A stretch of 64,000 nucleotides of DNA, taken from Paguma larvata (lineage: Eukaryota; Chordata; Mammalia; Carnivora; Viverridae). Within the stretch, counting starts at the first letter, position 1. Each line of letters opens with the position of its first letter. Made by a program: the position numbers and the translations under genes. The notes beneath the pieces are model-generated. The model was given only the letters and a program-made list of their open reading frames with translations. It did no database searches and had not been told where the DNA came from. The stretch lies in contig CM057825.1 of assembly GCA_030068075.1 (NCBI GenBank), forward strand, positions 126,626,739-126,690,738, given 5' to 3'. Below are positions 24,535 to 37,022 of this stretch, one piece after another.

Positions 24535-25905
24535 AAGATAAAATTATAAAAAGTTATGAAGGTGAAAAGAAGATGGAAGGAAAACTATTAGATCACAAAT
24601 ATAGACTTAGAGAACTCAGCAATTCCATAAAACACAATAATATCTGTTTCATAGGAGTCCCAGGAGAAGTAAAGTGGGAAAAATGGGCAAAAGGTTTATT
24701 TGAACAAATCATAGCTCAGAACTTCCCTAATCTGGGGAAGGAAACAGGTATTCAAGTCCAAGAGGCACAAAGAACTCTCCTCAAAATTGACAAAAACAGG
24801 TCAACAACAAGACACATCATTGTGAAAATTGCAAAATACAAAGATAAAAATAGAATCCTGAAAACAGGTAGGGACAAAAGATCCTTAATCTACAAGGGGA
24901 GACATGTAAAGTTAGCAACAGACCTGTCCACAGAAACTTGGCAGGCCAGAAGAGAGTGGCATGATATATTCAGTGTCCTAAACGGGAAAAATATGCAGTC
25001 AAGAATACTATATCCAGCAAGGTTGTCATTCAGAATAGAAAGAAAGATAAGGAGTTTCCAAGACAAGCAAAAACTAAAGGATTCTGTGAATACTAAACCA
25101 GCTCTGCAAGTAATATTAAAGGAAACCCTTTGAGCAGGAAAGAGAGACCAAAAGCAACAAAGACTAGAAAGGAACGGAGACAATCCACGAGAAGAGCAAC
25201 TTTATAGGTAAGACAATGGCACTAAATTCATATCTATCAATAATTACTGAATGTAAATGGACCAAATGCTCCAATCAAAAGGCATAGTGTACCAGAATGT
25301 ATAAAAAACAAGACCCATGAATATGCTGCTTGCAAGAGACTAATTTTAGACCCAAAGACACCTTCAGATTGAAAGTGAGGGGGTGGAGAATCATTGATAA
25401 TGCAAATGGATATCAAAAGAAAGCTGGAGTAGCATATTTCTATCAGACAAACTAGATTTTAAACCAAAGACTGTAATAAGAGATGAAGAGGAGCACTATA
25501 TCATAATAAAGGAGTCTATTCAACAAGATTGAACAATTGTAAATATTTATACCCCCAACTTGAATGCAGCCAAATATGTAAATCGGTTAATCACAAACTT
25601 AAAGAAACTCATTTATAATAATACAATAATCGTAGGACTCTTTAACACCCCACTTACAGCAATGGACATATCATCTAAGCAGAAGATCAACAAGGAAACA
25701 ATAGCTTTGAATGACACACTGGACCAGATGGATTCAGCGAATATATTCACAACATTCCATCCTAAAGCAGCAGAATACACATTCATCACTTGTGATGAAT
25801 ACCCAGTGTTGTATGAAAGTACTGAATCACTAAACACTAAGTTGTACACCTGAAACTGATAATATACCATATGTTAACTAATTTAAAGAAAAACTTTTTT
25901 TAAAA
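24535..25905 (+). mobile_element. Internally deleted L1, plus strand
   Basis: Starts inside ORF1 just after the tail of the previous L1 and continues with a long open ORF1 part (24573-25133). It then enters the start of ORF2 (endonuclease, to about 25790) and jumps straight to an L1 3' end ('gtgttgtatgaaagtactga ... gttaactaa', 25795-25885). RT and the C-terminal domain are missing. Confidence 0.8.
24573..25133 (+). pseudogene. L1 ORF1 C-terminal 186 aa, open
   Basis: 186 codons without a stop: NNICFIGVPGEVKW, IIAQNFPNLGKETG, RHIIVKIAKYKDK, ATDLSTETWQARREW and ILYPARLSFRIERK. These are the RRM-like and C-terminal domains of ORF1; the coiled-coil half is lacking, so the protein is truncated at its N-terminus. 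It is the longest intact ORF1 piece in the window. Confidence 0.85.
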
Positions 25906-25909
25906 AGTT

Positions 25910-26345
25910 CCACTTGCTCACTAACACTTGTTGTGAAACTTTTAAATTTTAGTCATTCTGGTATGTATGCAATAGTATTTCATTACAGTTTAATATAAAT
26001 TTTTTAAATGTTTATTTTATTTTTGAGAGAGAGAGAGAGACAGAGAGACAGAGCTTGAGCAGGGGAGGGTCAGAGAGAGAGAGGGAGACACAGAATCCAA
26101 AACAGGCTCCAGGCTCTGAGCTGTCAGCACAGAGCTCAATGCAGGGCTCGAACTCACAGACTGTGAGATCATGACCTGAGCTGAAGTTGGACACTCAATT
26201 GACTGAGCCACCTAGGCATCCTTATAGTTTAATATAATTTTAAGGGCCATATAGTAGTTCATTCTGTCAAGATGGTAAAGTTTTTTACTTTACTAATCCC
26301 TTATCGTGAGACATTCAGAGGGTTTTTGGTTTTTGTTTTGTTTTT
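25910..26345 (-). mobile_element. Old L1 3' fragment, minus strand, split by SINE
   Basis: 'tcactaacacttgttgtgaa' and 'ttttagtcattctggtatgt' resemble antisense L1 3' sequence. A SINE occupies 25996-26221. Confidence 0.5.
25996..26221 (-). mobile_element. Carnivore SINE
   Basis: Reverse orientation, ending 'gagccacctaggcatcc'. Flanks 'cagtttaatataa' and 'tagtttaatataa' are the target-site duplication. Confidence 0.93.
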
Positions 26346-26551
26346 CTTTTTTTACGTTTATTTATTTATTTTGAGAGAGAGAGCATGTGAGCAGGGGAGG
26401 AGCAGAGAGAGAGGTAGAGAGAGAGAACCCCAAGCAGGCCCCATGCTGTCAGTGCAGAGCCCAACTCAGGGCTCAGACTCATGAACCATGAGATCATGAT
26501 CTGAGCTGAAACCAAGAGTCAGAGAGTTAACCAACTGAGCCACCCAGCACC
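26345..26551 (-). mobile_element. Carnivore SINE
   Basis: Reverse orientation, T-rich left end, 'gagagagagagcatgtgagc', right end 'gagccacccagcacc'. Flanks share 'gttttgtttttc'-like sequence. Confidence 0.9.
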
Positions 26552-26629
26552 TGGTTTGTTTTTCAAGTTTCTACTTTACAAACACTCAGATGATCTTCCT
26601 TTAACATAAAATTTTGTTTTCCAAAATCA

Positions 26630-26965
26630 GAAAAAAAAGGGTTTATCACTACAGATCTCACACATATTAAAAAGATAATAAGAAAATACTATGAACAGTT
26701 TTATGTCAACAAATTCAAAATATATGTGAAATGGAAAGATTCCTTGAAAAGTATAACTTACCATACAAAATAAAACAAGAAGTCTAAAAAATCCATTATC
26801 TACTGTAATAACTGAAATATTTATTAACAACCTTACCGGAAGTAAAGCCCTAGGCCCAAGTAGTTTTAATGGTAAATCCTATCAAACATTTATGGGAGCC
26901 ATAACACCGAACTTACAAAAACTCTTTCAGACAATAGAAGAGCAAGTAACACTGGATATTATCAG
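26630..26965 (+). mobile_element. Old L1 ORF2 RT fragment
   Basis: Pieces such as IRKYYEQFYVNKF and SKALGPSSFNGKSYQTF correspond to the stretch just before and at the L1 RT domain (compare 1385-1595). Heavily mutated. Confidence 0.7.
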
Positions 26966-26969
26966 ATTT

Positions 26970-28830
26970 TAAGTCTTTGCCAAAGTGACAAGTGAAAAAT
27001 ATCTCATGCTAGTCTTATTTGTTCTTTGATTACTAGTATGATTGAAATTTTTATTATGTTTATTGGTCCCTCTCTCATTTTTACATATGAATGTTTGTCT
27101 TTTTCTGACTGATTTTTAAGAGCTTGCTACAAAGTGAAGATAGGATTCCATTAGCTATCAAACGTGCTACAAACAGAAACTTTTTAAAACTCCACATAAT
27201 GGAATTCATATGACAGCCATGTGTGCAAGAGGTAATAACGTAGGGCGGTGTGCTGATTATGAAATAAAAAGTCCTCAATATGCAGCTCTTCCACCTACAT
27301 GCTTTGGCTTAAAATACCTGCTCACCATTAGAGAACTTTGTACAGGTATTATTATCTCAAAGATCAAAACTGGTGGAGGAATGGATCATTAATGCAATGA
27401 TTTCTTTAAATGATGAAATCACTTACCAGATTTTCAGTAGTGCCCAGAGGCACGAGGAGACAGGATAGGTTGATTTTGATGAAAAAGGAGCTAGGACATT
27501 AAAATCCAGAATATAAAAACCATAACGCCCCCAGAAGAAGGCCCTATAGGGGAGAGATAATGAAGTGAGAGAACCCTCAAATGGGGAAATATTTCATTAC
27601 AGACTAGGGCCTATGGCGTACTTGTCTGGGGCTTAATCTATAAAGAGAACCAGAAATGCAATAAGACAAAAATATGTACTATTATATTTCCTCTCAGAGA
27701 GACTAAGAGTATGTGGCTAGAAGTAATTTGGGATACTCTGTAAGAATCCCATGAAAGACACATGAGTAAAAGCAAGTAGTTGGTATGCATCCACCTAAAG
27801 CAAGTAGATCAGACCAACTGCAGAGCTTCTGTTCTGGCTAAGAGGGGCATGCAAGTTTGGGGGCAGAGCTTACTTGCTTGGAACTCTGGGGATGAGGCTG
27901 CATACTGTCACCTATGCCTTTCTTTTTCACCCTTCCCCCATACATCAAACAGCCTTTTCTCCAAACAGATGTTGAACAAGTGTATAATGAATATTGGTTA
28001 AATGTTGGTTATAAAGAATATTGGGCTACCAGACGGGTTACACATCTCAGTCTCACCCTGGCTGCCGAGGGGTGGAGGGAAGAGGAGAGACACCACACTT
28101 TTCACGAGATTCACTTGAATCCTCACACTCTCAAGCTTGTTCCCTCCTCTCTTCCTTACAAAACAAAGAGAAAAAGAAGAAAAGGATAAAAGTCAGAGGA
28201 TGTATTTTATTAACAAACAAACAAACAAACAAACAAACAAACAAACACCAAAACTCCTATCCCCTGCCTATAAAGAAAGGGTAATAGAGGTCCAACATCT
28301 CTTATCTACTTTTCCAAAATCTGAGAGGCTCTGAAAAACAAAAGTGCTTTTCATATCTCATTTGGCAACAAAACCTGACCTATCAGGAAGTGAAAAGATG
28401 TATAGTCTTTATTCATCTTAATTAATAGGAATATTCACCAATGCAGAAATATTTATGAGTATGATCTCAAGATGCAGCCTCAGATCCTTCAAGGGGAGTA
28501 GCATGGCTCTAGATACCATTATCACCTTAACAAAAACTGAAAAATACTGAATTTTAAAACATGTTAGCCATATAAGTTTCAGGTAAGAACGATAATTCAA
28601 TGATATTTTATGAGCTGCAAATGAGAAAATGTTCACCCAGAACAGTGCCTGACATCTGAAAGACAGAAGTTCCATTTTCTTCTGCCCATGTTTTGCTTGT
28701 GTGAATAGGAGCCCTTCTTCAGAAGTTAGCTCCAGGCTGGTTAATGGAGGTCAGATATTACAAATGAAGTACTGAGTAAAAATATTTGCAAGTTATATAA
28801 AAAATATAGAGCTTATATCCCTAATATATC
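26970..28830. other. Intergenic DNA, no gene
   Basis: No similarity in the short frames (27081-28334). The only clear structure is the CAAA microsatellite at 28212-28247. Confidence 0.45.
28212..28247 (+). repeat. (CAAA)n microsatellite, about 9 units
   Basis: Perfect tetranucleotide array, likely polymorphic. Confidence 0.97.
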
Positions 28831-28844
28831 CAGAGTTCTTTTTT

Positions 28845-28950
28845 TTTTCATTCAATTATTTATTCATTCATTCAGTATTTATGGAGAATCTACTATATAC
28901 ATGGCAGGCACTGTGTGAAGTTCTGGAGATAAAGTAATGAGAAGACAAAC
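28845..28950 (+). repeat. Ancient L2-like fragment
   Basis: 'tattcattcattcagtattt', 'tctactatatacatggcagg' and 'cactgtgtgaagttctggag' match a common old mammalian repeat. Confidence 0.5.
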
Positions 28951-29365
28951 ATGCTTCCATTCATAGATCACATGAAATTAATAGGTTAAACATTGATCTA
29001 AAATGTTCACTTATCAAACCAAATTTAATTCACAATCATATTCATGGTTTTAAATTTTAAACATAATTTCCAAATGGTCACATAGAATTGAAATAACTTG
29101 AGTTTTGTTTCTTTGCCTTTGTAACCACTCCCCTATTATTGTTAACTTTAAATCCACTGTTTAAATGCAGGAGAATGTAGCACCACAGAGGTTGGAGACA
29201 AAAGTGAGTCTGAAGTGATCCTAAACAAATTCAAATCTTGATGAATTTATTCTTTAAAAAATGTATATATTCTTACAAAAACAGAATATATGTGATTCAA
29301 GGGGTAATTGTGTAACTGGGAAAATTTCCAAATTATTAAGGCGTATGTAATAAGATAAATGTGTT

Positions 29366-29600
29366 ATTTTATTTTTTTATTAATAATTTATTGTCAAATT
29401 GGTTTCCATACAACACCCAGTGCTCATCCCAACAAGCGCCCTCCTCTGTGCCCATCATCCACTCTCCCCCCTTCCACATCCCCCTCTCCCCTCAGTTTGT
29501 TCTTAGTCTTTGAGAGTCTCTTATGTTTTGTCTCCTTCCCTCTCGGTGGCTTTTTTCCTTCCCCTCTTCCCCTCCCCCACCTGGTTTTCAGTTAAGTCAG
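29366..29600 (-). mobile_element. L1 3' end, minus strand, 5'-truncated
   Basis: Reverse complement of an L1 3' UTR: 'ttattgtcaaattggtttcc', 'cacccagtgctcatcccaac', 'cagtttgttcttagtctttg'. About 230 bp. The 78-aa frame across it is not a gene. Confidence 0.88.
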
Positions 29601-30054
29601 AGTTCTTAAAGAAGAAAAATATCACACTTGGTAGGAAAATAGGAAAAGTACGTGAATAGACAGTTTACACGAAAAGGTAAACAAATAAGTGTTCCTTAAA
29701 CATTAAAAAAAATCTGTAACGTTAAATTTGATTTGGAAATTGTTTTTCCCAGTTCTGTTGCTTAAAAGTTACTCAAAACAATGGCATCTAATAGTAATGA
29801 ATCAACATAGAGCCTAAATCGTGACTTCTAAATACCATTTCCTGTTCAAGGAGATACTATGAGAAATTGATGTTTCCAAGGGTAGAGCAGACAAAATACC
29901 AGGTAAGCCTGGGACCTCTTGTTATATCAGAAAGTAAAGAAATAATCAAATAATGATGGGGGCATGTCAAAGGGGTTTTATTGACCAAATTTGAGATAAT
30001 TTAGGCATCAAAAAGAATAATCATTGCAATTGGTTAAAAAACATTGAAGTTTTG
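29600..30054. other. Intergenic DNA
   Basis: No gene. The segment 29900-29950 ('taagcctgggacctcttgtt') is similar to 38505-38560. Confidence 0.4.
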
Positions 30055-30290
30055 GGGTGCCTGGGTGGCTCAGTCTATTAAGCGTCCAACTTCAGCTCAG
30101 GTCATGATCTCATAGTTTGTGGATTTGAGACTTCATCGGGCTTTGTGCTGACAGCTCAGAGCCTGGAGCCTGCTCCAGAGTCTGCATCTCCCTCTCTCTC
30201 TGCTCCTCCCCTGCTCACACGCTGTGTGTCTGTCTGTCTCTCTCAAAAATAAATGAACGTTAAAAATTTAAAAGCAAAAAAAACAAAAAA
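30055..30290 (+). mobile_element. Carnivore SINE
   Basis: Head 'ggggtgcctgggtggctcag', A-rich tail. Flanked by 'aaaaaacattgaagttt' and 'aaaaaacactgaagttt' duplications. Confidence 0.95.
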
Positions 30291-30629
30291 ACACTGAAGT
30301 TTAATTTTAAAATTCCATGACTTAATAGTGATACTGAGGTTAGGGGAAGAAAGGGAAGTTCTTATTAGAGAAAAATGACAGTTAATAAATGTAGAAAAAA
30401 TTATGGAACTTGGAAATCAACATTTTGCAACCTCCAAAGTAGTGATAGATTCAGATAAGGATCATGTTATAACCTCTAAAAAAATGAAAATTATTAGGAA
30501 ATAAGATACTCACACAGAGCCAAGGATTATCCCAAAATTGCATGTTTACGCAAATGTACCTTAATTGAGAAATGTGTCTGATACTACCTAAACCAAATAA
30601 ACAAATTTAATATCATTAACAGTGGAACA

Positions 30630-30850
30630 GGGGCGCCTGGGTGGCTGTCAGTTAAGCGTCCAGCTCCGGCTCAGGCCATGATCTCATGATTTGTGAGTTC
30701 AAGTCCTTGTCAGGCTCTGGGCTGACAGCTCACAGCCTGGTGTGGGCTTCAGATTCTGTGTCTTCCTCTCTCTCTGCCCCTCCCCTGTTCATGCTCTGTC
30801 ACTGTATCTCTCTTTCTCTCAAAATAAATAATAAAAACTTTTTTTAAAGT
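30630..30850 (+). mobile_element. Carnivore SINE
   Basis: Head 'ggggcgcctgggtggctgtc', then 'ctctctctgcccctcccctg' and an AAATAA-rich tail. Confidence 0.93.
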
Positions 30851-31019
30851 TAAGAAAAAAGGTGTAACAATCTGACAGCATATGCCTAGTGACACAATGC
30901 AATGTACTGCATGTGAATTGCCTATGAAATGTTCTTGTCAAAAATACTGATCTTGAATCTAATGCACTCCAATTTAAACCTAATCTCCAATTCACATTAA
31001 CTAGTTAAATGATACCACG

Positions 31020-31415
31020 ACTGTGTTAGTCTATTTGGGAAGCCATAATAAAATACCACACACTGGGTGGCTTATGAACAACAGAAGTTTATTTCTCACA
31101 GTTCTGGAAGCTGCAAGTTCGAGATCAGGGTGCCAGTATGGTTGGGTTGTGGGCCCTCTTCTCATTGCATCCTCACACAGTGGAAAGGGCAAGAGAGCTC
31201 TCTGGGGCCTCTTTCATACAGTGCTAATCCCATCCATGAGGGCAAAGTCTCATTAAAGTAAACCATTAGCCTCAAAGCTAGTAGCCCAATTAACCTATTA
31301 GGTGATACATAATAACCTCCCAAAGTCTCTACCTCCTAATACCATCATCTCAGGGGATAGGGTTTCAACATAAATTTGGAATGGGGAATGCAAATATTCA
31401 GACCACGGCAATGAG
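31020..31415 (-). repeat. Ancient mammalian repeat (family not named)
   Basis: 'tgttagtctatttgggaagc cataataaaataccacacac', 'tttatttctcacagttctgg' and 'cctaataccatcatctcagg' belong to a common old interspersed repeat. Open frames at 31023-31261 are shadows. Strand is uncertain. Confidence 0.6.
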
Positions 31416-31419
31416 GACA

Positions 31420-33970
31420 ATCACACACATGCAGTATGTGAAATATTCAACAAGACTACTCATCTGGATTCAAAGACAGTGTCATAGGAACAAAAACAGA
31501 AGAATTCCTCGAGGTTAGAAAAGACCAACAAAACGTAATAACAAAATGCATTACATGGATCTTGTTTGGATCCTAGATCTTTAAAAAAAAAAAAAAAAGA
31601 CATTTGGAGACAACTGTGGAAATTTTAGTTTGGAATGGGTCTAAATGGTATTAAGGAATTATGGTTAACTATTTTAGGCATGAAAGAGTATTATTGTTAT
31701 ACAGGAGAATGTCCTCTTGTTTTAAGGGTGAATGCTGAAGAATTTAAATGTGGGGAGACTAATGTCTACAGCTAACTTTCAAATGGTTTAGAAAAAAATG
31801 TGTGTATACATATACATGGATATATTCATATATGTACATGTATGTGTGCATATGTAAATAATGAGAGAAATAACACAAATAAGATGACAAGTTAAAGTAC
31901 CCCAAAATGATTCTGATTCTAAAGATCCCCAAAGCCTGTTTTGAAAACTATTAGGCTAGGCAATGTTCAAACTGAATTCCCCAAATTAGTATTTCTGATG
32001 GTGGCTGGTAGAAGCTCCTAGAAGCCGAAGTACAATCCATCTCTCCATGCATGTCTCTCCTAATGCCTCAATTCAAGCATGGTAATATCTGGGGTTTCCT
32101 AATACAGCTTCATGAATAGCCTTATTCCCACTGGTTTTCTTCTCTGGCATGTTGTGAAAGCTTTTATAATCTTATATCCTGCTTTTTTTTAAATCTTACA
32201 ATACAAGACTTTCCTCATCATGTATATCAATACAGACAAGTTCTGACTTGCCTCAGAAATGTCTGTTTCAAGAAAGTAACTCTTGACCGAAATTTCAGTG
32301 TGGGAGCAGATGACTTTTTCCTTTGATTTTATAACCTCTCAAGGTAAGTAGATATTATTTTTCCTTTTCGTTTGTAGACTAAGGGGTCTGGAGCTCTATG
32401 GTGCCTTCTACTTCTAAAGCTCCATCCTTCAATACTGAATGGTTCAAGAGAAAACCGTACAATGAGAAAGTATGAACAACTTCCTAAAACATGAAAATAA
32501 AATGCACACATTTTTATATAATTATTTAGAAGAGTAGAATGGTACAGTGGAAGAGGTCAGAATTTAGCACCAGAAGACTGATGAAGACTTTACCAGTATG
32601 TTCCTAATTTTAACCAGTAGTGTGGGCTTGGACAACTTATACCTCAACTTATAAGATTAGATAGATAACTGCAAAATTATCAGATTAAGAGCTGATAACC
32701 TTACTCCTCACTTGAAATACAACTTCTTCCCTCAGAGGCAGAGGGCAACATCTAAGGAAGCTGGGTGTTCTCTTTGGTAAACAGGTATTTATGACTACCT
32801 AAGTAATATGGCATGTACAAAGGGATAGAAGGAAGTAACTTCCGAGCTCTGAGACTGCAAGGATGTTTTCACAAAGGCATCCCGCATGTCTTCTCACTCA
32901 CTCTGCAAACATCTGTATGCACTGTGATTAGTCCCATTTTAGAAATGAGAAAATTGAGTCTAAGTGAGGTGAAGTAGAAGGCACAGAGTATTTATACTTG
33001 GCTAAGGAGGGGATTCTCACAGAACTTCCTGTATGAAACCAGTGACCTTATTTCATCAGAATCCCAACTATTCATTTATTCGGGTTATCTGTCACAAAAA
33101 GCCACAGTCATTTCTGTCACTTCAGCAACCATACAGTGTGAACCATGAGGAAACAAGAATGACACTTTACGGGAATTTGAGAAACAGACAGAGGAGTCTG
33201 GGAAGGACAAGTAAAAAAGCCACCAGGTTCCCAAGGAGGGCAGAAATACAATGCACATGGTTGCCCCAGTAAGAGGCTTGGCTAGAGTATATTTATGGCC
33301 CAGAAGAGGAAAGGATGGAGGTAGGGAGACTGAGGAGATCCCTCCCCCATTCTTATACAATGGCATGACGGACAGAAAGAAAATGGCAAATCTAAGTGGT
33401 ATTTTGAATGGTACACCTTTTTAATCTATTTGCCGAATCTTCACAAAATACAAGATAATTTTACCTATAGTTTCTCATTTTATTTTCATATAATTTTTTT
33501 GAGATAGAAGCTATTAGTGTCCCAACTTCATTAACAGGCTCGGAGAGGTTAAATAGTTTCACCTGATAAATTGCTGGGTCAAAATTCAAACTCAAACCTT
33601 TGACTTTAAGTTCCATATATTTTCTTCTTCTTAATGATCGCTAGAGAGAGGAGTTTAAGGAACAGAAACCTCCATGCTTTCCAACCCAAGAAACCTTCAG
33701 AATGATGTAACAAGCAAGAGAAAAAAAGTAGGTACAAAGGAAAAGGGAAACTAAATAGGGCAAAGGCCATAGTAGATGATAGTAATAACAATGGCTATTT
33801 ATCCAGATTGTTTCTTCTTTATTCTCCCTATAACAAATAATATAAATTGTGTAAAGGGGCATGAGACATATAGAAGCTGCAAGACTTGCATATAAGGAAG
33901 TAATTATTTTGTATATATATCATAAGACTTTATTGTTAAAATAATATTTAATGATATCAGTAAATAGCAG
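31420..33970. other. Intergenic DNA, no gene
   Basis: An A-run lies at 31581-31597 and a TATACA-rich tract at about 31795-31860. Possible MIR fragments at 32530-32650 and 33455-33605. No coding similarity. Confidence 0.4.
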
Positions 33971-34013
33971 ACAAGAATAATTTATTGAACAAATGTTTAT
34001 TTAAGTACCTATT

Positions 34014-34972
34014 TGTTGGGAGCTGTTTTGGGCTCTCAGGTTGAGACCCCTCCCTGCGTGGGAAAGGTTGAAGCAAAGCTCCCGCCAGCCGAACTGGCGC
34101 CTAGTTTTACCTCCTTCTAAATAATCTTTCAGGCCTGGATTTCTTGAACTGCTCTCATTGGGCTAAGGGATATAATGCTGTTTGGTTTTATGGCACATGG
34201 AAAAGGGGACCTGGAGTGCAATGTCTTGATGGATAAAATCTGAATGAGAGTAACCTGGCCAGAAGTAACCTCAAAGTCGTCTCCTGGAGACAGGTTACAC
34301 AAATTAATCATATAGAATAGCAGTTATGAGTTGGCTAGAAATTAGTAGGCATTAGGCCCCAAGACTCCTTGAACCAAACTAGATTTTCCCTGCAGGTATC
34401 GCATTGTGTTAATCATCCCCTCAGCCCCACCATAAAACCTCAAGGCACATCTCCGTAACGCTTCTCTCAGAATTAACAGACTGATGGGAGAGATTGTAAA
34501 GAGACTTAGGACCTTCCCCGAAGGTTAGCCTAGCCCAAAAGTTAGAAGCACTGCTTATAGATAAGATACAAACTAAAATAGCTACACATATCTTCATTGA
34601 TCAGGAGCAAATATTGAGCACCTCCCTGAGGTTAACATTTCACAAATCCTTTTACAATTCTCATCCCCACGCTCCCTTAAAATAAAAAGGCAATAACAAA
34701 ATACTCTTACAAAAGCTACCATAAACCTATAGATGACTACATAGGTCTTGTGACAACAATGTATGTTGTAAAGAATGCCTTGTCACTGATGTAATGTCAC
34801 TCGTTACCTTTAAAAATAAAGACACTGAGACCAGCAAAGCAGAGATGCCAGAATTGCCAGGGCTGCCTGCTTTGTCATCAGACTCCATCTCTCTCGTGGC
34901 TCTCTCATTTCATTTCGCCTGACCGTCCGTCCTTTGTGGACCCCTAGATTCACCAGAACAAGGACCCTGGCA
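34014..34972 (+). mobile_element. Solo LTR of an endogenous retrovirus (class II-like)
   Basis: 959 bp starting TGTTGGGAG and ending CCTGGCA, flanked by the 6-bp direct repeat CCTATT (34008-34013, 34973-34978). The surrounding repeat continues cleanly on both sides. A polyadenylation signal AATAAA lies at 34815-34820, with an R/U5-like segment after it. TG...CA termini and a 6-bp duplication fit ERV class II (beta-like). No internal viral genes remain, so this is the product of LTR-LTR recombination. Confidence 0.78.
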
Positions 34973-35029
34973 CCTATTATGTGTTAGATACTTTTCTAAG
35001 CCTTCAGCATACAATAGTGAATAAACCAG

Positions 35030-35259
35030 GGGCGCCTAGGTGGCTCAGTTGGTTAAGCGGCCGACTTCAGCTCAGGTCATTATCTCACGGTCTGTGAGTT
35101 CAAGCCCCACGTCGGGCTCTGTGCTGATGGCCCATCAGAGCCTGGAACCTGCTTCAGATTCTGTGTCTCCCTCTCACTCTGCCCTCCTCCTCCTCCTCAC
35201 GCTCTGTCTCTATATCTCTTCAGAATAAAAAACGTTAAAAAAATAATCATTTTAATAAA
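35030..35259 (+). mobile_element. Carnivore SINE
   Basis: Head 'gggcgcctaggtggctcagt'. Perfect 15-16 bp target duplication 'atagtgaataaaccag' at 35014-35029 and about 35260-35275. Confidence 0.97.
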
Positions 35260-35325
35260 ATAGTGAATAAACCAGATAAGACTCTGCCTTTGTAAATCTC
35301 ATATAATAACTAAGAGATAGGCAAG

Positions 35326-35484
35326 GGTACCTGAGTGGCTCAGTCAGTCAAACATGATAAGACTCTTGACATCAGCTCAGATCATGATTTCACGGTTGTT
35401 GGAACTGAGCCCTGTGGCGGGTTCTCTGCCCCTCCCCCACTCTCTCTGTCTCTCTCAAAATAAATAAATAAATGTTTTTAAAAA
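35326..35484 (+). mobile_element. Carnivore SINE, internally shortened
   Basis: Head 'gggtacctgagtggctcagt', middle part shortened, tail AAATAAATAAAT. Flanks 'taagagataggcaa' and 'taggagataggcag'. Confidence 0.88.
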
Positions 35485-35818
35485 ATAATTAGGAGATAGG
35501 CAGTAAACAAGCAAATTAATCAGCAATAGCTCGAATACCATCGAGTGTTAGAAAGGAAATAATACAGGATGAGGGGGTAATAATGTGACATTCTGAAAAT
35601 GTGACATTGGAGTTGATACCTGGTGAACAAGAATCAGTTATATGAAATCTTGAGTTGATGCATTCTAGGTTAAGGGAAGAGTGAATGCAAAGGCACTGAA
35701 GTAGGAACAACGTTGGCATGTTCAATGAACAAAAAAGATGGCTGGAGCATGGTGGGAAAGGGAGAGAAAAGTGGGAATAGATGAGGCTGGAGAGATGGGC
35801 AAGATCAAAGATATGTAG

Positions 35819-36005
35819 AGCAGTGGTTCTAAGTCCTCTCTGCTCATTAGACTCACTAGAAGTACTTTCTAAAAATATAGATGACTGGGTCCCCTCTCTC
35901 AGAGAGCCTGATTTAATTGGTCTGAGGTGGAACTCAGATGTAGGTGCTTTGAAAAGCTCCCTGGAGATTCTGATAGATATCTAAGGTTCAGACTCTATAA
36001 TACTA
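35819..36005 (+). mobile_element. MER5A-type hAT-Charlie element
   Basis: Starts 'cagtggttctaagtcctctctgctcattag', has 'agcctgatttaattggtctg' in the middle and ends with a roughly inverted copy of its start. Matches the remembered MER5 consensus. Non-autonomous; strand arbitrary. Confidence 0.75.
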
Positions 36006-36009
36006 AGAC

Positions 36010-37010
36010 TTCCGGAGAATCTAAATTAAGCAGAATTTGTGTGAAAGAATGTGGGTGGATGCAGAAAATTAATGAATTATAAATTGAGTAAGCTGAAGAA
36101 TCATTTCAAAAGAACTGCTCTTTCAAGGACATTCTCCCACAGAAAAATGTGAACAATCTTAATTGCCTGACCTCCAGAGAACATAAAAGCATTGCCTGCC
36201 AAGAAAACTTAGCCCAAGAGACGCGAACTCATAAAATATCAAGACTTTCCATCTTTCAAGCTAGCTAACATGCATTGAATCTGAATATGTGTCAGACACT
36301 GTGTGTTGGACACCTTCGTACAGAATTTCATTTTTTCCTTACAATTTCATCCTGTTAAGTATTTTAGAAATGAGAATACTAATCTTGGAGACACTAAATG
36401 TTTTTACATAATACCACACAGGCACTATGCAGCAGAGCTGAAATTTGAACTCCATTCTCTCTAATTCTAAAAAGTCTATGATTGTCACCACTCTACTCTA
36501 TGTAATATCTAGTTTGCTAAGTTTACAAAATGGTAAATCTTAATTTTTTTTAAGTATTGCTCCTCTAGCAAAGTTCTGTTGGGTTATGTTATGAAAGACT
36601 TCCCAAAAATAGAATTAATTTAACACATTCGGGTAAAAGGACAACTATGGTAGTCATTACCCAGCTACTCATCCCCCCAAGTAATATGAGAATATAAATT
36701 CTGGCCAAGTGGCAAGTTCTGGCCAATGAGTAAGAATGATGGCCATCATTTCTAGGCTAGAACTCTTCCATACCTACTGGAAACCCTTCAAATAATGGTT
36801 GTTCCATTGGCCAGATCACTGAAGACCCATGATGGACGACAAGTAGCAAGAGAAAAAAAGGTAAGCCTTTGTTATTTTTTATGCCACCGAGATTTGGGTG
36901 ATTATTTGATATATACAGCATAGCACTGTTTATCCTGATACAAACTGGATCCTCTCTGAGTTTTACTAGGGATGACAAATCACTAGTTCTATTTATGCAA
37001 GACACATGCC
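36010..37010. other. Intergenic DNA with old repeat remains
   Basis: 36280-36480 resembles a MIR-type core ('ttagaaatgagaatactaat', 'agagctgaaatttgaactcc'). 36655-36930 resembles the repeat at 6890-7280. No gene. Confidence 0.45.
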
Positions 37011-37022
37011 CACAGAGAATAT

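Larger units (their letters stand above)
33975..35815 (+). repeat. Ancient L2-like repeat, interrupted by an LTR and two SINEs
   Basis: Sequence pieces 33975-34013, 34979-35029, 35276-35325 and 35485-35815 join into one old repeat ('gtttatttaagtacctattatgtg', 'ttcagcatacaatagtgaat aaaccagataagactctgcc', 'gatggctggagcatggtggg'). Later insertions account for the gaps. Family name is from memory. Confidence 0.6.

Noticed and set aside
28212..28247. Regular short repeat that could suggest an array system
   Set aside because: Simple CAAA microsatellite without spacers; CRISPR arrays do not apply to this genome.
31023..31261. Two plus-strand frames of 64-77 codons
   Set aside because: They lie entirely inside a common ancient interspersed repeat.
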